From Ruminococcus_C sp963590855 (GTDB lineage: Bacteria > Bacillota > Clostridia > Oscillospirales > Ruminococcaceae): DNA of 64,000 nt. Positions 52,641 to 59,771 of the stretch are shown here, in pieces; the stretch's first letter is position 1, and each line of letters opens with the position of its first letter. The DNA is taken from positions 11,564-75,563 of the forward strand of contig CAVAQT010000011.1 in the NCBI GenBank assembly GCA_963590855.1, given 5' to 3'. Position numbers and translations under genes: made by a program. The notes under the pieces were generated by a model. That model was not told the origin of the DNA. It was given only the letters and a program-made list of their open reading frames with translations, and made no database searches.

Positions 52641-53762
52641 ATGAAACGCTTTTTGCAATGGTGGAAAGGACAGCCGGTGCTAGGGATCTCGCTTTTGGCG
52701 GCGCTGGTGTCCATGTGCTTTGTGCCGCCGGATGCCGGCTATTTGTCCTACTGCAACCGGGCTGTGCTGATCCAGCTGTTTTGTCTGATGCTTACGGTAG
52801 CAGGACTGCGCAGCATCGGCGTGTTTGAACAGGTGACGCAAAACCTGTTGAAACATGCCGGGACAGTGCGGCATGTGGGAATGTTCCTCGTTCAGCTTTG
52901 CTTTTTCAGCGCAATGCTGGTGACCAATGATGTGGCGCTGCTCACCTTTGTGCCGCTGACACTGCTGCTGTTCCGGGAAATCGGAGATGAGAAAAGCCGC
53001 ATCTGGGTCATTGTTCTGGAGACAGCTGCCGCCAATCTGGGCAGCATGATGACACCGGTAGGCAATCCTCAGAACCTATACCTCTATGCAGCGTATCAGC
53101 TGCATACCGCAGACTTCTTCCGTACCATGCTCCCCGCCGGCGCGCTGAGCTGGCTGATCCTTCTGGGACTGTCGTTCCTGCTGCCGAAAACGCCCTACGC
53201 CGGAAAGCCTGTGGAAACGGCTTCGGCTGTCATACCCAAAAAGCCGGCGACGGTATATCTGCTGCTGTTTCTGGCATGCCTGTTGACTGTGTTCCGGGTG
53301 CTTCCGGACTGGCTCTGCCTTCTGCTGACTGCTGTACTGGTATTTCTCTGTGACAAAAAGCTCTTTGCCCAGGCAGATTACTGCCTCCTTGGGACATTTG
53401 TCTGCTTTTTCGTGTTCGTGGGCAATATTGCACGGGTCGATGCGGTTCGGGATTTCTTTGCCGGCGTGATGCAGGGCAGGGAAATGTGGGTCTCGGCGGC
53501 GCTTTCGCAGTGTATCAGCAATGTGCCGGCGGCGGTGATGCTGTCCGGCTTTACAGAAAATGCAAAGGCACTGCTGCTGGGTGTGAATCTGGGCGGCCTT
53601 GGAACGCCTATCGCATCTCTGGCGAGTCTGATCTCCTATCAGTTTTACAGTAAGGCAGTGCATTCCCGTCCGGGAAAATATCTGGGCATTTTTTCTGCTG
53701 TGAATTTCGGGATGCTGGCGATTTTGCTGGCAGTGGGTTGGCTACAGCTGCGATCCTTCTAA
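52641..53762 (+). CDS. SLC13/ArsB-type membrane permease
   Basis: 373 residues with about ten membrane segments. The family features are AMLVTNDVALLTFVPLTLLLF and LETAAANLGSMMTPVGNPQNLYLY in the first half and LSQCISNVPAAVMLSGFTENAKALLLGVNLGGLGTPIASLASLISY in the second, the paired re-entrant regions of the citrate/anion transporter (IT) superfamily. The substrate (dicarboxylate, citrate, arsenite or other) cannot be told. ATG 52641 follows AAAGGAG. Its 3' end overlaps the converging gene by 21 bp. Confidence 0.85.
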   Translation: MKRFLQWWKGQPVLGISLLAALVSMCFVPPDAGYLSYCNRAVLIQLFCLMLTVAGLRSIGVFEQVTQNLLKHAGTVRHVGMFLVQLCFFSAMLVTNDVALLTFVPLTLLLFREIGDEKSRIWVIVLETAAANLGSMMTPVGNPQNLYLYAAYQLHTADFFRTMLPAGALSWLILLGLSFLLPKTPYAGKPVETASAVIPKKPATVYLLLFLACLLTVFRVLPDWLCLLLTAVLVFLCDKKLFAQADYCLLGTFVCFFVFVGNIARVDAVRDFFAGVMQGREMWVSAALSQCISNVPAAVMLSGFTENAKALLLGVNLGGLGTPIASLASLISYQFYSKAVHSRPGKYLGIFSAVNFGMLAILLAVGWLQLRSF

Positions 53763-54602
53763 GCGGATTCCCTCGTATGCCAGACAATGTGCCTCTGGCT
53801 GATGCCCCAATTCTGTGGTCACGGCAATGGGCAGCGCAGGGTCGTCTATGATGTCCTGCACCAGCCGGTACAGCGCCGGGAGCTGCTGCTTTTCCGCCAG
53901 TTCCGAAAAATTCCCCAGCAACACGCCGCTGCATCGGGAGAACATTTCCATTTGCCGGTATTGGTGCAGCATAGTCTCCATTCGGGAAAGACTGCCGGAA
54001 TAACTCTCCAGAAACAGTACCCGTCCCGTGGGATCTGGCTGCCATGGTGTGCCGGCGAGCTTCAGCGTGCAGCGGATATTGCCGCCGCAGACCCTTCCGG
54101 AGAGCGAGCTGCCCTGCAAAAAGGCATAGTGAAAGCGAAACAGGGCATCGTCCTGCTGCTGTATCCAGTGCGCAAACTGTTCTTTGGCGGCGGAACAGCT
54201 TGCCAGAAAGCGCGCCTGCAAATAAAATACCGGGACGTTTCCGAAATCCTGCAGAGGATTGAGCAGAACCGAGACGTCGCTGTATCCAAAAAAGGGCTTT
54301 GGGCATCTGGCGATCTCTTTAAAATCGAGATGGGGCAGAATGGCGTTTGCTGCGTCACCGCCGGTCAGATCGAATAAAGCATCCACTTCCGGGTTTGCAA
54401 ACGCGGCTTGTATATCTGCGGCGCGTCGTTCTGCCGGCTGCGGCTTGCCGGCGGCAGTCTGGTATAGGGATGGAAAAATCACAGTGTGCAGTCCCAGCGA
54501 TTCCAGAACAGTACAAAGACGCGAAACTGTATCACTGCCCTGGGGCAGCCCGTCGGAACTGCCCACCAGTGCAATGGTACTGCGGGGAGAAAGCTGTAAC
54601 AT
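53742..54602 (-). CDS. S66 family LD-carboxypeptidase (LdcA/MccF-like)
   Basis: 286 residues. S66 landmarks: IALVGSSDG near the start, IQAAFANPEVDALFDLTGGDAANAILPHLDF, PKPFFGYSDVSVLLNPL, then the C-terminal GRVCGGNIRCTLKLAGTPW and GRVLFLESYSG, with a late HQPEAHCLAYEG histidine. Members trim the tetrapeptide of peptidoglycan or inactivate microcin C-like compounds. The typical nucleophile motif GxSD is present as GYSD only, so catalysis and substrate are not certain. Confidence 0.82.
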   Translation of the reverse strand: MLQLSPRSTIALVGSSDGLPQGSDTVSRLCTVLESLGLHTVIFPSLYQTAAGKPQPAERRAADIQAAFANPEVDALFDLTGGDAANAILPHLDFKEIARCPKPFFGYSDVSVLLNPLQDFGNVPVFYLQARFLASCSAAKEQFAHWIQQQDDALFRFHYAFLQGSSLSGRVCGGNIRCTLKLAGTPWQPDPTGRVLFLESYSGSLSRMETMLHQYRQMEMFSRCSGVLLGNFSELAEKQQLPALYRLVQDIIDDPALPIAVTTELGHQPEAHCLAYEGIRLEGSQL

Positions 54603-54640
54603 GAAAAGACCTCCATTCTTATTTATAAATCTGCTTTAGT

Positions 54641-54669
54641 AGTATAACACATCAGATAGTCACCGTCAA
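54641..54669 (-). promoter_or_regulatory. Promoter of the S66 carboxypeptidase gene
   Basis: On the minus strand TTGACG (54664-54669) and TATACT (54641-54646), spaced by 17 bp. Confidence 0.75.
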
Positions 54670-54816
54670 AGCCGGAATTGGACCTACAATTTTACAAAAA
54701 AAATAAGAAATGTGATTTTTCTTTCCTTTATTCTGAAAACAGTTCGGCGTGCAGGAGCAAATCGTCAAAAAGTAAGGTTTTGCAAAAAAAAATCTTGGGA
54801 AATTGCAAGAAACCTA

Positions 54817-54845
54817 TTGACATCGTAGTTGAGATGTGATATTAT
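54817..54845 (+). promoter_or_regulatory. Promoter of the pyruvate formate-lyase locus
   Basis: TTGACA at 54817-54822 and TATTAT at 54840-54845, spaced by 17 bp, with a leader of about 135 nt. Confidence 0.75.
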
Positions 54846-54987
54846 TAAGACAGAGCAAAACACAGTCCTCAGACGACAGAAAAGGCGGTGTGAAAGTGCC
54901 GCGGATTTTGCCTGCCCGACAGATTGTGCTTTGGAAAAATCCAAATCAAATTTCGCCGGTTTATCCCGGCAAAGGGGAGATCTTAAA

Positions 54988-57075
54988 ATGGCAGAGACAA
55001 TGGCAAAGGCATGGGAAGGCTTCGTTGGCGGCGCATGGGAAAAGACCATCGACGTCCGTGACTTCATCCAGAAGAACTACACTCCGTATGAGGGTGACGA
55101 AAGCTTTCTGGCCGGCCCGACTGATTCCACCAAGAAACTGTGGAGCGAAGTAATGGATCTGTTCCAGAAGGAACGCGAAAACGGCGGCGTTCTGGACATG
55201 GACACCAAGCTGGTTTCTACAGTAGATTCTCACGATGCAGGTTACATCGACAAGGATCTGGAGACCATCGTTGGTCTGCAGACTGACAAGCCGCTGAAGC
55301 GCTCTCTGCAGCCGTTCGGCGGTATTCGTATGGCTGAAGAGGCTTGCAAGGCTTATGGCTATGAAGTAGACCCGGAGATCAGCTATATCTTCACACACTA
55401 CAGAAAGACACATAACGAGGGCGTATTCGATGTATACACACCGGAAATGCGTGCAGCTCGTCACAATGCGATCATCACTGGTCTGCCGGATGCTTACGGC
55501 CGCGGCCGTATCATCGGTGACTACCGCCGTGTTGCTCTGTACGGTGTAGATCGTCTGATCGAGGACAAGAACTATCAGAAGGCTATCACTTCCGGCACTA
55601 TGACCGAAGAGAAGATCCGCCTGCGTGAGGAACTGGCAGAGCAGATCAAGGCTCTGAAGGCTCTGAAGAACATGGCAAAGAAGTATGGCTATGACATTTC
55701 TGTTCCGGCTACCACTGCGAAGGAAGCAATCCAGTGGACTTACTTCGCATATCTGGGTTCTGTTAAGGATCAGAACGGTGCAGCAATGAGCCTGGGCCGT
55801 ACTTCCACATTCCTGGACATCTACATTCAGCGTGACCTGGACAACGGTACTCTGACCGAGGAACAGGCACAGGAATACATCGACCACTTCATCATGAAGC
55901 TGCGTATGGTCAAGTTCGCAAGAACTCCGGAATACAACGCACTGTTCTCCGGCGACCCGCAGTGGGTTACTGAGTCTATCGGTGGTATGGGCATCGACGG
56001 CAGAACTCTGGTTACCAAGAACAGCTTCCGTTACCTGCACACCCTGGAAAACCTGGGCACTGCTCCGGAGCCGAACCTGACTGTTCTGTGGTCTAAGAGA
56101 CTGCCGAAGGCATTCAAGCACTACTGTGCAAAGCTGTCCATCAACACCTCTTCCTTCCAGTATGAGAACGATGATCTGATGCGCGTGACACACGGTGATG
56201 ACTATGCCATCGCTTGCTGCGTATCCTCCATGCGTGTTGGTAAGGAAATGCAGTTCTTCGGCGCTCGTGCAAACCTGGCAAAGTGCCTGCTGTACGCAAT
56301 CAACGGCGGTGTGGATGAAAGACTGGACGCTAAGACCGGTAAGCACAACCAGGTTGGCCCGAAGTATCGTCCGGTAGAAGGCGATTATCTGGATTATGAT
56401 GACGTTATGGCAAAGTACACAGACATGATGACATGGCTGGCTAAGCTGTATGTAGATACCCTGAACTGCATCCACTACATGCACGACAAGTATTGCTATG
56501 AAGCAATCCAGATGGCTCTGCACGACAGAGACGTAAAGCGTTATTTTGCAACTGGTATCGCTGGTATGTCTGTTGTAGCTGACTCCCTGTCTGCAATCAA
56601 GTATGCAAAGGTTAAGTGCATCCGTGACGAATTCGGCGTAGTAACTGACTTTGAAGTAGAAGGCGATTTCCCGAAGTACGGCAACAACGACGACCGTGTA
56701 GACAGCATTGCTGTTGAGATCCTGGACAAGTTCATGGATATGATCCGCAGCAACTACTGCTACAGAGGCGGCGTTCCGACCACTTCTATCCTGACCATCA
56801 CTTCCAATGTTGTATACGGTAAGAAGACTGGTAACACTCCGGATGGCCGTAAGAAGGGTCAGCCGCTGGCTCCTGGTGCAAACCCGATGCACGGCCGTGA
56901 CACCCACGGTGCAGCAGCATCTATGGCATCTGTTGCAAAGCTGCCGTGGAAGAATGCACAGGATGGTATCTCCAATACCTTCACCATCATCCCGGATGCT
57001 CTGGGTAAGGATTCTGCTGTATTCGCAGGCGACATCGACGTTGCTTCCATCCGCGAGGAAATGGAAAAGCAGTAA
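54988..57075 (+). CDS. pflB: Pyruvate formate-lyase core subunit lacking the glycyl radical domain
   Basis: 695 residues; full-length PFL is usually about 740-760. PFL converts pyruvate and CoA to acetyl-CoA and formate. The core is intact: VYTPEMRAARHNAIITGLPDAYGRGRIIGDYRR, the catalytic pair Cys410-Cys411 in DYAIACCVSSMRVG, and late GRKKGQPLAPGANPMHGRD. The protein stops after ISNTFTIIPDALGKDS and a short tail EEMEKQ, exactly where other PFLs enter the glycyl radical domain. That domain is encoded separately at 57379-57618. ATG 54988 follows GGGGAG. High-expression codon use. Confidence 0.95.
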   Translation: MAETMAKAWEGFVGGAWEKTIDVRDFIQKNYTPYEGDESFLAGPTDSTKKLWSEVMDLFQKERENGGVLDMDTKLVSTVDSHDAGYIDKDLETIVGLQTDKPLKRSLQPFGGIRMAEEACKAYGYEVDPEISYIFTHYRKTHNEGVFDVYTPEMRAARHNAIITGLPDAYGRGRIIGDYRRVALYGVDRLIEDKNYQKAITSGTMTEEKIRLREELAEQIKALKALKNMAKKYGYDISVPATTAKEAIQWTYFAYLGSVKDQNGAAMSLGRTSTFLDIYIQRDLDNGTLTEEQAQEYIDHFIMKLRMVKFARTPEYNALFSGDPQWVTESIGGMGIDGRTLVTKNSFRYLHTLENLGTAPEPNLTVLWSKRLPKAFKHYCAKLSINTSSFQYENDDLMRVTHGDDYAIACCVSSMRVGKEMQFFGARANLAKCLLYAINGGVDERLDAKTGKHNQVGPKYRPVEGDYLDYDDVMAKYTDMMTWLAKLYVDTLNCIHYMHDKYCYEAIQMALHDRDVKRYFATGIAGMSVVADSLSAIKYAKVKCIRDEFGVVTDFEVEGDFPKYGNNDDRVDSIAVEILDKFMDMIRSNYCYRGGVPTTSILTITSNVVYGKKTGNTPDGRKKGQPLAPGANPMHGRDTHGAAASMASVAKLPWKNAQDGISNTFTIIPDALGKDSAVFAGDIDVASIREEMEKQ

Positions 57076-57111
57076 GTCTGAAAAGGACTATTTGAAAGGA
57101 GGCGCAGAGTC

Positions 57112-57321
57112 ATGGCGGAACATGAAGTCAAAGAACAGGACAAGTCGGATGAACTGGTGGACATGATCGAAAAACTCATGGAAGACGGCAGCGGCCATCT
57201 CACCATCTCAGAGGACGACCTCATGGGCGAAGGCTTGAATGTAAAGACCTATCGTAGCATGGATTGCTCGAAGGGAAACATGGCTTGCTGTCAGCCGACT
57301 GAGTTTATAGAGGACGAGTGA
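57112..57321 (+). CDS. Small acidic protein with three cysteines, within the pfl locus
   Basis: 69 residues, family not recognised. ATG 57112 follows AAAGGAGG at 57096-57103, a very strong site, so it is surely translated. The protein is acidic (KSDELVDMIEKLMEDGSGHLTISEDDL), helical in the first half, and ends with a cysteine cluster in MDCSKGNMACCQPTEF. It stands between the two PFL pieces, so a role in joining, protecting or regulating the split enzyme is a reasonable guess, not shown. Confidence 0.8.
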   Translation: MAEHEVKEQDKSDELVDMIEKLMEDGSGHLTISEDDLMGEGLNVKTYRSMDCSKGNMACCQPTEFIEDE

Positions 57322-57378
57322 TTCTCATCCGTCCCCGGTATTTATCCCGATTTGTAAATTCTCAAGGAGGAATTTATC

Positions 57379-57618
57379 ATGGCAAACGAAAAGCAAATTG
57401 AAAATCTGGTAGGCCTGCTGGATGGCTATGCAGAAAAAGGCGGACATCACCTGAATGTTAATGTTCTGAACCGTGAGACTCTGCTGGACGCACAGGCTCA
57501 TCCGGAAAAGTATCCGCAGCTGACCATCCGTGTCAGCGGCTATGCAGTTAACTTCATCAAGCTGACCAAGGAACAGCAGGATGACGTTATCACCAGAACT
57601 TTCCACGCTGCTCTGTAA
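57379..57618 (+). CDS. Separate glycyl radical subunit of pyruvate formate-lyase (GrcA-like)
   Basis: 79 residues equal to the C-terminal end of PFL: LVGLLDGYAEKGGHHLNVNVLNRETLL, then PQLTIRVSGYAVNFIKLTKEQQDDVITRTFHAAL. The radical-bearing glycine is Gly54 in RVSGYAV. ATG 57379 follows AAGGAGG, and the protein has its own N-terminus MANEKQIEN, so it is a designed gene and not the product of a recent stop or frameshift. E. coli GrcA (YfiD) is a spare of this domain beside a full-length PFL; here the core lacks it, so the subunit should be essential for activity. Confidence 0.93.
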   Translation: MANEKQIENLVGLLDGYAEKGGHHLNVNVLNRETLLDAQAHPEKYPQLTIRVSGYAVNFIKLTKEQQDDVITRTFHAAL

Positions 57619-57666
57619 GCAGAAATGTGCTGGAATCGTAAAATAAACATAGCATAATGTTAGCAG

Positions 57667-57728
57667 TGGGCGTGCAGTTTCTGTGCGCCCATTGTTGTAT
57701 CCGAACGCTTTCGCTTGCAAGGCGTTCG
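57667..57728 (+). promoter_or_regulatory. Two hairpins before pflA
   Basis: TGGGCG...CGCCCA (57667-57691, with an inner GCAG/CTGT pairing) and CGAACGC at 57702-57708 with GCGTTCG at 57722-57728 lie in the 125-bp gap before pflA. They may lower pflA expression relative to the abundant PFL subunits or protect mRNA ends. Confidence 0.4.
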
Positions 57729-57743
57729 AGAAAGGAGAACAAC

Positions 57744-58505
57744 ATGGAAGGACACATTCACTCCACAGAAAGCTTTGGCACAGTGGATGGCCCCGGTATT
57801 CGGTTTGTGATCTTTTTCCAGGGCTGTCCCATGCGCTGTCTTTATTGCCATAACCCGGACACCTGGACAATTGACAATCAGAACCAGGAGAATCTCCGTA
57901 CAGTGGAATCTTTGCTGAAAGAGTATGACGGCATCAAGGAATTTCTCCACGACGGCGGCATCACCGCAACCGGCGGCGAACCGTTGGTGCAGATGGAATT
58001 TTTGACGGAACTGTTTGAAACAGCAAAGAAAAAGGGAATCAACACCTGTCTGGACACCTCCGGCATTTTGTTCCGTCAGGAGCGTCGCCCGGAATTTGAC
58101 CGGCTTATGGCGGTGACTGATCTGGTGATGCTGGACATCAAACACATTGACGATGCCGAGCACCAGAAACTCACCAAGCAGAGCAACAAGCATATCCTGG
58201 AATTTGCGGAATATTTGAAAGAAAAAAATGTTCCGGTCTGGATTCGCCATGTGGTTGTGCCTGGCATCACTCTGAATGATGATTATCTGCGGCAGCTGGG
58301 CCACTTTATTGGCGGTCTGGATAATCTGAAAGCATTGGATGTGCTGCCCTATCACACCATGGGTGAGGTCAAGTATGAAAACCTGGGGATCGACTATCCG
58401 CTGAAAGGCGTTCCGGCAGCAACTAAGGAACAGGCTGTGCATGCAAAACAGGTGATCTTTGAGGGCATCAAGGAACGCATTCGGGAAGATATCCACAAAC
58501 CGTGA
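57744..58505 (+). CDS. pflA: Pyruvate formate-lyase activating enzyme
   Basis: Radical SAM enzyme that abstracts a hydrogen from the PFL glycine. 253 residues, the normal size. The cluster motif is C28-x3-C32-x2-C35 in FFQGCPMRCLYCHNPDTW, with GITATGGEPLVQMEF, LDTSG, MLDIKHID and VVPGITLNDD following. ATG 57744 follows AAAGGAG. It is the last gene of the pfl group. Confidence 0.96.
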   Translation: MEGHIHSTESFGTVDGPGIRFVIFFQGCPMRCLYCHNPDTWTIDNQNQENLRTVESLLKEYDGIKEFLHDGGITATGGEPLVQMEFLTELFETAKKKGINTCLDTSGILFRQERRPEFDRLMAVTDLVMLDIKHIDDAEHQKLTKQSNKHILEFAEYLKEKNVPVWIRHVVVPGITLNDDYLRQLGHFIGGLDNLKALDVLPYHTMGEVKYENLGIDYPLKGVPAATKEQAVHAKQVIFEGIKERIREDIHKP

Positions 58506-58530
58506 TTCACAAAAATCGCTTAAATTTTAC

Positions 58531-58559
58531 AAAAACCGCCTTGCCAAGGGCGGTTTTTT
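58531..58559 (+). terminator. Terminator after pflA
   Basis: AAAAACCGCC pairs with GGCGGTTTTTT around TTGCCAAG. The corA leader promoter overlaps it. Confidence 0.92.
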
Positions 58560-58569
58560 CTGTTATAAT
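58541..58569 (+). promoter_or_regulatory. Promoter of the corA transcript
   Basis: TTGCCA at 58541-58546 and TATAAT at 58564-58569, spaced by 17 bp. The -35 box lies in the loop of the pflA terminator. Confidence 0.7.
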
Positions 58570-58624
58570 AAAAAGAGCGGCAAATTGAAAAAAGCCGGAA
58601 TATCATAACACTAGGAGGTGCGGC

Positions 58625-58720
58625 ATGAACGCTGACCCTTATCCCTTGCCATGCCCGGAAAAAGCTTATGGCAAACGGATGAACACATGGAATACAGGCA
58701 AGGACAGCGGATGCCGTTAA
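58625..58720 (+). CDS. MgtL-like leader peptide upstream of corA
   Basis: A 31-codon ORF beginning MNADPYPLPCPEK. AGGAGGTG at 58613-58620 lies just before the ATG, the best ribosome binding site in this stretch. The N-terminal DPxPLP is shared with the Salmonella/E. coli MgtL leader (MEPDPTPLP...), where the acidic-proline stretch makes ribosomes fall off at low Mg and turns on mgtA. This ORF is not in the corA frame and ends 38 nt before the likely corA start. The similarity is seen in sequence; the regulatory role is inferred. It could be an independent or convergent case. Confidence 0.7.
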   Translation: MNADPYPLPCPEKAYGKRMNTWNTGKDSGCR

Positions 58721-58758
58721 ACCGGTCGGCGCTGCCTTGCGGAAAGGTGGTATCCGAT

Positions 58759-59688
58759 TTGGTCTCTTATTACAAAACAGTGGAAAATCGGCTCATTGAG
58801 GTGGATTCTCTGATGCCGGGCTGCTGGATCTCCGTGGTTGACCCCACGGCACAGGAACGAAAAATGTTGATCGATGATTACGGGCTGGACAGCGACTTTC
58901 TGAAATCCTCTCTCGATGAAGAAGAGTCGTCTCGTGTGGAACAGGAAGAAAACCAGACCCTTATCATTGTCGATACGGCGGTGTCTGAGGTGCAGAAGGA
59001 CGATACCTTGATTTTCTACACCATGCCGCTAGGTATTATTATTACCGATCATTATGTTTTTACCATTTCTCTGCGGGAGAACAAGGTCATTGACGATGTG
59101 GTCAGCGGACGGCTGCGAAATATTCAGACCCAGTTCCGGACACAATTTGTGCTGCGACTGATGATGAACATCACAGCTTCGTTCCTGGTTTATCTGAAAC
59201 AGATCGACAAAACTTCCAGTGCCATGCAGCGGAAACTGCACGGCGCAATGAAAAACCACGAACTAATTCAGATGCTGGAACTGGAAAAATCCCTGATTTA
59301 CTTCTCGACCTCCCTGAAATCTAACGATGTAACCATGAACAAGATCCTGCGCGGCAGAGTGGTGAAGCTCTACGAGGAAGATCAGGATTTGTTGGAGGAT
59401 GTGCTCATTGAGTTGAAACAGGCACAGGAGATGGCGAGCATCTATTCGGGCATTCTGTCTGGTGTTGTGGATGCGTTCGGCTCGGTGATCTCCAATAACC
59501 TGAATATTGTCATGTGGCGTTTGACCATTGTGACCATTATTCTGGCGATCCCGACCATGGTGTACAGCTTTTACGGTATGAACACGCTGGATCTGCCTTT
59601 TGCAGAACATACATGGTTTCCCTCGGCATTGTCTCTGGTGCTGACTGCATTGGTGGCGTTTATTTTGCTAAAGTATAAGAAAAAGTAA
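58759..59688 (+). CDS. corA: CorA-type magnesium transporter
   Basis: 309 residues from TTG 58759, which has AAAGGTGG 8 nt upstream and gives the usual family start VSYYKTVENRLIEVD; in-frame ATGs at 58651, 58687 and 58711 are weaker and overlap the leader ORF. A cytoplasmic funnel domain (about 1-240) with a long helix precedes two membrane helices at the end, the first ending in the signature YGMN (TMVYSFYGMNTLDLP) and the second VLTALVAFILLKYKKK. CorA forms pentamers that let Mg2+ in and close at high Mg2+. The upstream stem CCTT/AAGG (58735-58747) may mask the ribosome binding site. Confidence 0.9.
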   Translation: MVSYYKTVENRLIEVDSLMPGCWISVVDPTAQERKMLIDDYGLDSDFLKSSLDEEESSRVEQEENQTLIIVDTAVSEVQKDDTLIFYTMPLGIIITDHYVFTISLRENKVIDDVVSGRLRNIQTQFRTQFVLRLMMNITASFLVYLKQIDKTSSAMQRKLHGAMKNHELIQMLELEKSLIYFSTSLKSNDVTMNKILRGRVVKLYEEDQDLLEDVLIELKQAQEMASIYSGILSGVVDAFGSVISNNLNIVMWRLTIVTIILAIPTMVYSFYGMNTLDLPFAEHTWFPSALSLVLTALVAFILLKYKKK

Positions 59689-59692
59689 AAAT

Positions 59693-59721
59693 AGGCAGCC
59701 GGAAACGGATTCTGGCTGCCT
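59693..59721. terminator. Shared terminator between corA and the CorC/HlyC gene
   Basis: AGGCAGCC at 59693-59700 pairs with GGCTGCCT at 59714-59721. A-rich before and T-containing after; it probably serves both convergent genes. Confidence 0.65.
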
Positions 59722-59771
59722 GTTCTGGTTGTAAAAAGAAAAGGACGATGCTGACACCGCCCCAGATTTGC

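Larger units (their letters stand above)
54603..54987. other. Divergent regulatory region before the pfl locus
   Basis: 385 bp without a supportable gene. It contains the minus-strand promoter of the S66 gene (54641-54669), an AT-rich stretch with A runs, the pfl promoter (54817-54845) and a pfl leader of about 135 nt with a GCCGG/CCGGC hairpin at about 54954-54970 just before the ribosome binding site. Confidence 0.6.

Noticed and set aside
54961..56907. A 648-codon open frame on the minus strand
   Set aside because: It is antisense to the highly expressed pflB gene and owes its length to biased codon use there.
54988..57618. Frameshift or assembly error in pflB as the reason for two pieces
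   Set aside because: Each piece has its own extra terminal residues, start codon and AGGAGG-type site, and another well-formed gene lies between them, so a single base error cannot explain it.
58651..58758. Longer CorA N-terminus from ATG 58651, 58687 or 58711
   Set aside because: These starts have weak ribosome binding sites and add residues not typical of CorA, while TTG 58759 gives the family start with a well-spaced site. ATG 58711 remains possible because it overlaps the leader ORF stop.
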